DNA from: Delphinus delphis
Taxonomy: Eukaryota; Chordata; Mammalia; Artiodactyla; Delphinidae
Length of the DNA stretch: 64,000 nt
Assembly: GCF_949987515.2 (NCBI RefSeq)
Contig: NC_082693.1
Coordinates: 17,232,994 to 17,296,993, forward strand
Direction of reading: 5' to 3'
The translations under genes were made by a program, and so were the position numbers. Under the pieces are notes generated by a model. It searched no databases. It was not told the DNA's origin and saw only the letters and a program-made list of their open reading frames with translations. Below are positions 40,001 through 51,800 of this stretch, piece after piece (position 1 is the stretch's first letter; the number at the start of each line of letters is the position of its first letter).

Positions 40001-43000
40001 AGAATGGCCATCATCAAAAAATCTACAAACAATAAATGCTGGAGAGGGTGTGGAGGAAATGGAACCCTCTTGCACTGTTGGTGGGAATGTAAATTGATAC
40101 AGCCACTATGGAGTACAGTATGGAGGTTCCTTAAAAGACTAAAAATACAACTACCATTCGACCCAGCAATCCCACTACTGGGCATATACCCTGAGAAAAC
40201 CATAATTCAAAAAGAGTCATGTACCACAATGTTCACTGCAGCTCTATTTACAATAGCCATGACATGGAAGCAACCTAAGTTTCCATCAACAGATGAATGG
40301 ATAAAGAAGATGTGGCACATATATACAATGGAATATTACTCAGCCATAAAAAGAAACGAAATTGAGTTATCTGTAGTGAGGTTGATGGACTTAGAGTCTG
40401 TCATACAGAGTGAAGTAAGTCAGAAAGAGAAAAACAAACACCGTACGCTAACACATATATATGGAATAAAGAAAAAAAATGGTCCTGAAGAACCTATGGC
40501 CAAGACGGGAATAAAGACACAGACCTACTAGAGAATGGTCTTGAGGATATGGGGAGGGGGAAGGGTAAGCTGGGACAAAGTGAGAGAGTGGCATGGACGT
40601 ACATAGACTACCAAATGTAAAATAGATAGCTAGTGAGAAGCAGCCGCATAGCACAGGGAGATCAGCTTGGTGCTTTGTGATCACCTAGAGGGGCGGGATA
40701 GGGAGGGTGGGAGGGAGGGAGACGCAAGAGGGAAGAGATATGGGGACATATGTATATGTATAACTGATTCACTTTGTTATAAAGCAGAAACTAACACACC
40801 ATTGTAAAGCAATTATACTCCAATAAAGATGTTTTAAATAAATGAATAACTAACCATTATAAACGTTAGAATTTTGTATAAGTTTTGACCCAGCAATAAA
40901 ATAAAAAAAAATCAAAATTTGTATTTTATTTTGATCACCAACCAACATTATAAGTGACATTTTTTAGGCAAGAAAACATGCCCAATTCTATCTTCTTAAA
41001 AAGCTGTCACGATGTAAAAACACAGAAAGTACATGTGTACATATACACAGGAAAAAAGAAAAAAAAACCCAACAAAGAGATTGACTGGATAATTGAGAGC
41101 AAAACTGCCTACTTTATCTCAGTCTAGAGTATTTTTTTTTTCAGTCTAGAGTATTTTTAAATGACATTAAGTAATAATGTCAACTGTTATGAAATTAAAG
41201 GTCAGAGCTCAGACATGCAGAAGAATTCAAAGAAGATCTAGGAAGTATAAGATAAATTAAGTGAGCACATAGAAATTAACTTATTTTTTCCACAAAAAAA
41301 ATTATAATTTTGTTTTGAGGAAAGACTTTAATTTTACTTTTGTCAAATATGGACCCAGTTCATAGTTGGAATGTGCCAATGCAGTGCATAAAACAAAAGT
41401 TCTGTATAAAAGGCCAATAAGATGTGTTACCATGTTTATTCCTGTTCCAGAGGATGTCTCACAACCTGCAAGACAAGCTGACATGTATGACAAACCATCG
41501 TTTCCACATACAGGGTCCCATATTTTAGTTGGACAGTTACAATCCATGTTGCAGTCAGCAAGGATGCCATTTCCCACATGTAAATCTTGTTGCACTCTGA
41601 AATGATTTAAAATAATGCCATGGATATTGAAAGAATATTAGAGCATTTATTTTTCTTTTCAGCATTTTCTTTTTCTTTTCAGAAAAGAAAAAGAGCATTT
41701 TCTTTTTCTTTTCAGCTCAGTTCCCAATTATATTTCTTCTACTTCCCAAAATAGAAGCATAAATCTTCCAACTGTCAATGTATGGCTTGGATACTATAAC
41801 TCTGCAAGAAAATACGCCTTACTTTGGTGACCACAGCCAGTTTTTCAATGATTTCTTTCAGGTAAACAAAAGCCAATAAACAAGCATTACCTGAACACCT
41901 ACTACACAGAAAGTATTTTTCCAGTATTAATTAGAACTCAAAAATGAAGATGAACAAATCCCAGTGTTGGTCCACATGGTGGAAAATAACGAGAGATCAT
42001 ATTTTATGAAAACAATTTCAAGGGCTCAAAATCTGTAAGAGCAAAGTCTGTAAGTGCAATTTATAATGTATATAATACACTTAGCTCCAGAAACAACTAC
42101 TTGAGTAGACAAATATATTCTTCTAGTATAAAAAGTGTTCAGTGATCATCAAGAAGACCAATTAGCAGCTATCCATAAACAAGACACCACTGTGAAAATC
42201 CCAGAACACAGTTGTGAGGTTGAAGCACCTCCTGAGCCACAGAGACTGAGAAGGATGACCTTAGAAGGATAACAGGAGCAATAACACTCTGAGCAGATTG
42301 CCCCTCCCCCTGGCTAGCACAACACCACATCAAGACAAGTCCCCCTAAGCCTATGGTTCCTCCAGTGGGAAAAGAAAGCCCAGTGCCCCCAGATTGTTGA
42401 ATGCTCTCCAGGAGGCCCACTCAGATCTTTCCACAGGGGATCACTGGGAGAATCTGGGGGGTTTGACCACTGGAGAAGGAGAGGGGGAAGGACTTACAGC
42501 AACCAGCAGTCAGATCTTGGTAAACTGAATTCCTGCTTGCAGCAGTGCCCAAGCAGGGATCCCAGCTAGTGCCTCTGCCCATCTGCAGAGCTGAGTGGTG
42601 ACCCCATCTGGCCAGAGAGCTCGGTTGGCAGTTCTGCCTGCTTTGGTTTCCCAGTCAATGCGCCACCCTGGCCATGGAGCTCCACCCAACTACTAAGTAT
42701 AGCCTCCAGTCCTACCCTCCATCCAGAATGCCTGGCCAGAGAGCCTGGGCAGCCACAGAGCCCATCTTACAGCCACAAAGACCCTGAATAGTCAAAGGAA
42801 TCTTGAGAAAAAAGAATAAAGGTGTAAATATCACACTTCCTCATTTCAAACCATATTACAAAGCTATTGTAATTAAAAGAGTATGGTACTGGCATAAAAA
42901 CAGTCACATAGATCAATGGAACACAATAGAAAGCCCAGAAAAAAAAACCTGTGCATGTATGTCAATTAATTTACAACAAAGGAGCCGGGAATATATACAA

Positions 43001-43995
43001 TAGGGTTGGGAAAGTCTCTTCATAAATGGTGGTGGGAAAACCAGACAGCCACATGCAGAAGAATGAAACTGGATCCTTATCTTTCACCATACACAAAAAT
43101 CAACTCAAATTGATTAAGATTTAAATTTAAGACCAGAAACCATGAAACTCCTAGAAGAAAACATAAAGGGTAAGCTCCTTGACTCCGGTATTGGCAATGA
43201 GTTTTTTGGATTTGACAACAAAAGCACAAGTAACAAAAGGAAAAATAAATGAGTGGGATGACGTCAAACTAAAAAGCTGCTGCACAGAAAGTGAAACCAT
43301 CAACGAAATGAAAAGGCAACCTACGAAATGGGAGAAAATAGTTGCAAATCATATATCTGATAAGAGGTTAATTTCCAAAATATAAAGAACTTATACAACT
43401 CAATAACAAAAACCAAATGATCTAATTTAGAAATGGGCAGAGGCAACGGGAGAGGCCACAACAGTGAGAGGTCCGCGTACCAGAAAAAAAAAAAAAAAAG
43501 AATATAAAAAGAAATGGGCAGAGGACCTGAATAGACATTTTTTTCCAAAGAAGACATACAAACAGCCAAACAGGTAAATGAAAAGGTGCTCAACATCACT
43601 AATTATCAGGGAAATGCAGATCAAAACCACAATGAGATATCACCTTACACCTATTAGGATGTTTAAGGGGATGTCTGTTATCAAAAGGAAAGAGATAACA
43701 AATGCTGGCAAGAATGTAGAGAAAAGGGAAACCTTGTGCACCTTTGGTGGGAATGTAAATTGATAGAGCCACTGTGGAAAACAGTATGGAGTGTCCTCAA
43801 GAAATTAAAAACAGAACTACCATATGATCCAGCAATTCCACTTCTGGGTATTTATCCAAAGGAATGAAAATAGACGATTGAAGAGATCTCTCTATTCCTG
43901 TGTTCATTGAAGCATTATTCACAATAATAACCAAGACATGGAAATAACCTATGTGTGCATTGACAGATGAATGGATAAAGAAAATGTGGTATATG

Positions 43996-44054
<59 letters not shown>

Positions 44055-45789
44055 GAATATCACCCACCGTAGAAAAAGAAGGAAATCCTGCCATTTGCAA
44101 CAATATGGATGAGGCTTGAGGGCTTTATGCAAAGTGAAGTAAGTCAGAAAGAGAAAGAAAAATGCTACATGATCTCACTTATTTGTGGAATCTAAAAAAA
44201 CTGAACTCATGGGAACAGTAGATTGGTGGTTGCTGCGAGGTAGGAAAAGGAATGGGGAAAGGTGGTCAAAGGGACAAGCTTGCAGAGACGAGGTGAATAA
44301 GTTCTGGGGATACGATGTACATCCTAGTGACTATGGTTAACAATACTGTATGTTTTAAAGTTCCCAAGAGAGTAGATCTTAAAAGTTACCATACACACAC
44401 ACAAAACTGTAAATATGTGAGGTGATGGATGTGTTAACTAACCTTATTGTGATAATCATTTTGCAATATATAATGTATCAAATCATCAGATTATACACCT
44501 TAAACCTACATGATGTTTTTTGTCGATTATATCTCAATAAAACCAGGGAAAAAGAGTTTTTTTAAAAAGGGTCTAACACAGAGAAAGACAAATATCATAT
44601 GATATCACTTAGGTGGAATCTAAACAAAATGATACAAATGAACTTATTTACAAAACAGAAACAGACTCACAGGTGAAGAAAACAAATTTATGGTTACCAA
44701 AGTGGAAAGAAGGGAGGGATAAATTAGGAGTTTGAGATTAACAGATATACACTATAAAAAAATAAATAGAATTGTATAAAAAATGAATAGTTTATATAAA
44801 ATAAACAACAAGAATTACTGTATAGCACAGGGAATTATATTCAATATCTTGTAATAACCTATAATGGAAAAGAATCTGAAAAAGAAATATATATATATAT
44901 TTATATATGTGTGTGTAACTGAATCACTTTGCTGTACACCTGAAACTAACACATTGTAAATCAACTATACTTCGATTTAAAAACAGATCTAAAGGTCTAA
45001 CAAGATTACTTTTCTTATGTTCAATGTAATATGATGAAAAGAACGCTAGCATGGGAGTCTAGAAACTGAATTAAAGTCCTGACTCATGACTAGATTACGC
45101 CTTTTTACATATTTGCTCTGGGAATCAGGATAATTGGAGATGGAGATAATCTTTAAGATTTTACCAATTTTAAATTCTATTTTTATATATTGATGGAGTT
45201 GAAGAGGTTTTTCATGACTCCCTTTGTCATTTAATCTCTCTGAATCTCAATTCTTCATCTGTAAAACGGAAATAACAACAGCTATCTTAAATGGAATTTG
45301 CAAGACTCAAATAAGATAATATATAAAATTACTTTGATGATTATATATTTAATATTATTCCAATTGTATAGTCCTTGGTAATTTTAAAGGGATCATTTTA
45401 GGATCCTCTTCATTTCAGCTAATCACTCCATTATCTAGATATGTCCTACAAATTACTTTAAAAAATTCATATCACTATGCAAAACCTTCCTGTGAACCCA
45501 GGTAACCCTCAAAATGCAAATCTAAAACCATTCAACAATATAGATATACCTATACAAATAAAATATATAAATTTATATAAGCATCGATATATCATGTATT
45601 AGGATTCAGTTACATTAAATTTAAGCCCATCGTGGAACCATATAAAGGTGATTGAGACTGTATAGTCAACTCTTAATTTTACCTATTTATGGTTGTATAA
45701 AATGTATGAATAACACATCCTAATACAACCTAAAACCATAACTAGTTTCTGTGATATTCATTTTACTATCTACTAGGATATCACAAAGA

Positions 45790-45832
<43 letters not shown>

Positions 45833-48800
45833 GCAATCATAAGCTCACTAACTCTGTGATATATTCCCAACCTCTTTAATAAGATGGAGAAAGACCACAA
45901 ATTCCTGTCATTAACTCCAATTAGCAAATAATCTGGTCATGAGTAATCACTGTAGAAAATATGTTATTAACTTTTGACAGAGTATGACATTCATTAGAAA
46001 ACAACATACCCTTCATAAGAGGTGGTTATGCCAGCAACTGAAGAATTATCACAGATCATGAGAAAACACAAAAAATAGAGAAGGTACTCAATTAAAGATA
46101 ACCAACATCCTATGTGGGCAGCTTGTATGACAGTAATCTTGAACTTCTTCATAATTAAACCACCAACTATATATCCAATGCATATTGGAGGTAAGTTATA
46201 AATACCTATAAATGCAAGTAAAATATTATGTACAAAGTGACTTAGCAAAGGAAAAAATATGATAACACATTTATCTAATATGTCTCACATAAAAAACCAT
46301 TTAGGTCCAACTCATAGTGAAGAAGCCTAATTTAAATTTATCCCCACTTAGTTATGTATTACATACAGAGAGATTTTTAAATGCCCCACAACATTGAAAT
46401 ATATTTTGGAAGACTGTTACCATTGTCATTCATTTAATTAATAGCAGTAAGTTGTAAATTTCTTGTATGCAGAGATCATGGTCTATATCTCTTTTCTTAG
46501 GATCTAGGTAGAAGTGACAAGTCAAAGTCGACCAGTCATTTATTGCTTTCCATTCTTTCGGGTGGGATTTTATATATATAATGATTTGTATATAACATAT
46601 ACAGTATTATATAATCATACATAGAATGATTTGTATGATTCTGCAGCTTTTTATTCCCACTCTGATTGTTAAGAATTTGACTCAGCTCAAGGTATTTTAG
46701 AGGTACTTTGCTGAGCCTGTGATTGTCAAGTATCTTTACATTTCATGTCTTGCTGCTACTGACTAGCACTCTCCCTCCCCCAATCCTCCCCCCCAAAAAA
46801 GGGAAAAGACAGCCCTAGGTTTCGTCCTTACAGTGCCAGGGTCTGTTCACTGAATCACACTCTTGGGAGAGCTTGTTTAATATCCATTCTCAAGTCCCAT
46901 TCCAGAGAGTCTAATTTAGTATATTTGAGATGGGTCCCAGGTATCTGAACTTTTAACAAACACTCTAGGTGATGTGGGTACATGTAATCTGGAAATTCTC
47001 TTTTCAAAACAGTAAAAAAGATCCCAGGAGAAACTCAGGGTGGAGTAGAACCACCGAGGTTAGTGTGGTTGCAGGAAAATCAGAATGTATGGGCTGCAGA
47101 GACATCTCAAAACACCAGGGGAGCCAGGGAACTAAATTAGAAACCACGGAATTCATGAATTGGAGCCAAAAAAGTAAAACCTGGATGTGAAACAAAATTC
47201 CTGATGCGTTAACTCTGTCTGCCTTTTTACATAAATGAATTACCAATCTGAAAATTGTATCTAACTTGTACATTCCCTGAACTTCCCACAAATATTTCAG
47301 ATTTGCACTCTGACTACAAAAAGAGCAAAAGAAAGAAGAAAACCAGGATTTTCTGGCTTCTTCCCTTCCTTACCCTCTCTTGATTTCCCTGGAGAGCAGA
47401 CGGGGGGATATTACCAGAGGCAAAAATATCCTAACAGATTTCAATTGAGGAGTTTCCTAGACCCATCATCACACTCACTGTTCACCATTTCATGGGAAAA
47501 AAGGTAGGCTACAATTGCAGAGAAGAACAAACATACCAATGAGAAAGATTGCATCTGAAGCTGATTTTCCATAGTGCTGTTCCAGATATTTAGGCATGAA
47601 GGAGATCATATTGACAAATGCGTTGAATTGCAGCACACTTATTAGTATGAAAAGCATGTAAACTGGGTTGCACAAAAGACTTTTCATGAATGGTAAAAAA
47701 TCTGAAAGGAAAGGATGACAACAGTGTCATACAAACTTGGCTTTGCATTTTATGATTGACTTTTTCTGAAACATCAACCTCCCCTCTAAAGTATGTTTTC
47801 CTGTTTTATAATGCACTTGTGTTTCTTGATTCTTTTTGCCCCTTGAAAGCTAAAATTGTATCATTGTTTTGGTAGCTTCTGCAAGACAGTGAGGCAGCTG
47901 AGTGGGAAGGGATCAGAACACAGTCGTTTTACCTTCACTAAGTTACTAACATGTCTTAAGGAAAAAGTATAACTATTACATGACAAAAATATTGTCCGAG
48001 TTCACACCATTTCTTTCTCATCTTCTCCCGTTGCAGAGCACAGGCTCCGGACGCGCAGGCTCAGCGGCCGTGGCTCACGGGCCCAGCCGCTCCGCAGCAC
48101 GTGGGATCTTCCCGGACCGGGGGCACGAACCCGTATCCCCAGCTTTGGCAGGCAGACTCTCAACCACTGCGCCACCAGGGAAGCCCTATCCTTCTCTTTT
48201 ACTTGTACTAATATCCTCTCTTCTCTAGAGATCATCTAGAATGAAAGATGCTTGTTCTCCTGTTCTGTCCTCTAAGGCCAGGAAGGAAAACAATTTGATA
48301 AAGGAGTTCACACTCACATATTGATTAATCATTCCTGAACATTTAAAATGTAGTTAGATGTGGAAATTCATGACATATAAATTTTCTCAAGTACTAGGCA
48401 TTTCTTTGCTTCTAACGGTTCACAGTCTTTTAAAATACCAACCCCCAGGTCTCGCTCCCTGAGATCCTGATTCATTTGCTATATATTAAAGACCATGTGA
48501 ATGAGTTAACCGAATGTTTTCCTGTTTGTGTGGACAGACAAAGCTCAGAGCCAAATTTGTGGCCAGCTCTAGCAAATGTTCTAGGTCACACTGTCTCCAT
48601 TTTGGGTCAAAGTCTCACTTATCGTTCCTTTTCACTTTTCCTATCTTCATGTTGTCTGCCTTGATTTCCTTACTTATTGTGTATTATCCTGGTTTGCTTA
48701 ATAAACAGCCTAAAATCCAATCTAGCAAAGTATCAATCAGTAAACAACTTGGAAGAGGAGGAAGCATAGTTTAATGCAAAGAAATGAATTCTAGTTGCAG

Positions 48801-51800
48801 AATTCATATTTATGAATAAAGTACATGGCAGAGAAGTGACTTGTGTTCACAGCTCTTTGGAGCTTTTGAAGTCACACATGTTTGTTGACATACTCTCCTA
48901 ATAGATGAGTCTCAGTAGTTTCAATTTCTTTTCTAGATGTCATATACTAAGTTAAGCCCTTTCCTAGTTTATCTTGCAGACTATAAATGATATTCTGTGT
49001 TAAAATTCCCTACCCGTCCATACCAGCCCTTTGACAAGTGTTGTGAATATAATCGTAAGGACTCTGAGAATTTGTAAGATTCTGAATTGGCTCCTAATGA
49101 TATGAGAAGTATTAAATTATGTTCAATTGTGGTTTAAGTGAATTTGTAACTGCTAAAAATTCTGTGCAAATTGATATTATAAGTTACGGGTGACAGTAGA
49201 AGTGGCAACATCAACAATAATAATACTAGTAAGCAGTAATAATAGTAATATGTGTCAGAACTCCTTTTACCTTCGCCCAACAACTTTATAATAATAAATA
49301 GTATTTTATCCCTATCTTTGAGGTAAGGAAACTAAGCCCCCCACCACCTTCCAAATGGACACTCTTTAAGAATTCCAAGGCCCAGGCCATACCTTATACT
49401 AATTAAATCAGACCTCTGGGTAATACTACAAAATTTTTCCATGCAAAATTCCCTAGGTGATTCCAATATGTGGCCAAGTTTGAGAACCAGTATTCCTGAA
49501 TACTATACATAGATTATCTTACTTAGTTTCCCATAGATACGCCTTCTGTAAATTATGCTTTGAGCTTTTATTGAGGATCTATACCAAAAAAAAAAAAAAC
49601 CTGTTACATGAAATATGCTCCTGAATTTGCTGGAAAACAACTATGTGACTCAGTATTACCTGTATTGTACATCATATAATTTTTTCTTTTTTTTACAACT
49701 TGTTACTCGGGCAACAATTTCTCTTTAAGAATTGTTATCCTTTCCACTCTCAAATATAGATAATTATATGACCTATAATTGAGGTGCCTTTTTTCTTTTC
49801 TGCCTTAACTTCCAAGAAGCTCACAGCTCAGCTAATACTTTTGGTTTCAGACCTATATGGTACTTATTTGGATTAGCGTATATTTTTTCCTCCTTTTGTT
49901 CTTGGTTTGAGTTTCATTTTTAATTAGACCTATGCTCTCTGTAAAATAGATTTTTTAAGGCAGATGGGACCTAATTTATTTATTTATTTACTGAGTACCC
50001 AGATTGACATAAAATTTCATATAAATGCTGATCTAAGTCAGGTTCTAAACTATATCATTCACTCCCATGTGGTAGCATGGGAAAACATTATTGTAGTAGC
50101 ACAGCTAGACATTATTGACTGCTGACTGTCAGTGACAAATTGTTTTAACTCAGCCTAGCATATTGTAATAGACTAAGATACAGACATGACTATAGAAAAT
50201 AAAAAGTAAATTGTAAAATATAAAATGTTTGTATTTGCCTTTAGTGATTCCAACGCTTTTCTTCCTGACTTCGCTTTGTTTCTCTTCTTTGTCATTTTTA
50301 ATGGTCTCAGCAATATCCTCTAGTCCTTCCTTTGGAAGCGTTTTGGGCAAAACGAAAAAAGGAATGGCAGTAAGCACATTCACCCCTGCACAAACCAAAA
50401 AGCCAAACCACCATGCACCAACCCAACGAGTATCAATGGGAGTTATGGTCAGATCATCTGTAAAGAGATACACACAATTTTTATTAGCTTGAGTCATCAT
50501 TTCCTTTATGAACTATAGAAAATTATTACAATTATAATTGTCAGGTTCTATCCAAGTACAGAAATTGCATATAATTCAGACATTGATAAAACTTGTCTGA
50601 AAATATGTGGTGTTACAATACTGTCTAGCAATAAGCTCGTTTGACTATCTGTCCTATCATGTAAGGAATTTATAAATAGGTACATATTAAAGAGCTACAA
50701 ATTCTATTTCATTATCCTCAAATGATTGCTTGATTTAAAAAGAATTCAAACCTATGTGCTTAAATCTTTTGAAAACAAGAAATATGATTAGTGCAGTAGA
50801 AAGAGCACTGGATTTTGAGTCAGAAGATCAGCACTGTATCTTGCTCTCCTCACTGGTTTGAAATATTGAAAATTATTTAAACTCCTCAACTTCAATTTGG
50901 TCACCTGGAAAGTGGAGATTCTATCTAACTGAGGGTCAGATAAAGTAACAATTAAATGTGGTAACATACCTGATGATGCTTTGTGTACTTTAGACACTGT
51001 ATAAATAGATTTTATGGAGTTACCTGTGTTCACCGATCCAGTGTCAACATAAACATTTGCACAGAATGACGCTAACGAAAGTCCAATCAAAGGACCAATG
51101 ATAGCTCCTGTTTCTATAAACCCTAAAAATAAAGGAAAATATAAAGTTATACACCCACATAAAGAGTTCTAATCCCATGAAGAGTCTGAAGGTTGAATTG
51201 TTTTTACCTTAGATATTTTTGCCTTATGTGTTCAATCTGTAGGAAAATTAAACTTGGTGTATGTATAAGTAACAAGGATGTTTGTTTAAATGTTGAAACA
51301 GGAGCCTCCTAATTTGAAGCCACTTTCTCTAAGCCTCCAAATTCTCTTTCACACTCGGTTACAGGTAAAGATCTGCAGCTAGAAGAGACTGGCTGCAGCT
51401 GGGTGACCATATTGTGTGCAAACGCCCTTCTCGAAGATGAAAATATTCCTTTTCTCTTATGAAAGACTAACTTACTTAAAATTATCAGTGTGTATGTATG
51501 ACTTCATTCCTTAATAATAATTTTGAAATAAAACTAAGGAAATGGGAACCTTTAAATTCTATGGGGCTTCCCTAGTGGCGCAGTGGTTGAGAGTCCGCCT
51601 GCCGATGCAGGGGACACGGGTTCGTGCCCCGGTCCGGAAAGATCCCACATGCCGCGGAGCGGCTGGGCCCGTGAGCCATCGTCGCTGAGCCTGCACGTCC
51701 GGAGCCTGTGCTCCACAACGGGAGAGGCCACAACAGTGAGAGGCCCGCGTACCGCAAAAAAAAAAAAAAAAAAAAAGATGAGATTAGTGGGACTGTCCCT

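Larger units (their letters stand above)
34657..40909 (+). mobile_element. Long LINE-1 with intact 5' end, no ORF1, and probable 3' transduction
   Basis: Starts gaaggtggaacttcaagatg (L1 5' end) and ends in AATAAAATAAAAAAAA, flanked by a 12-base duplication. It contains a 2 kb 5'UTR, then ORF2 and 3'UTR; ORF1 is absent. ORF2 is broken by a stop at 37858 and later frameshifts, so the copy cannot move by itself. It lies in an SLCO1A2 intron, in antisense orientation. About 55 bases between the normal L1 end (near 40845) and the tail are not L1. Confidence 0.95.
42790..44560 (+). mobile_element. Older LINE-1, ORF2 C-terminal part and 3'UTR
   Basis: Reads ORF2-like segments in order: [20 protein letters not shown] (42826), then 'atggtggtgggaaaaccag', then [20 protein letters not shown] (43578), then 'gggaatgtaaattgatagagcc'. 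It ends near 'tatatctcaataaaaccaggg'. It is interrupted by a truncated SINE (43444-43509) and a CA microsatellite. Confidence 0.85.

Noticed and set aside
50788..51021. Open frame extension past the SLCO1A2 exon ending at 51024
   Set aside because: The frame continues by chance past a good GT donor; the next exon joins in phase and matches the family.
51583..51620. tRNA-like B-box sequences in the SINEs, considered as tRNA genes
   Set aside because: The boxes belong to tRNA-derived SINE heads. No cloverleaf with acceptor stem or CCA context, and the same sequence recurs in several insertions.
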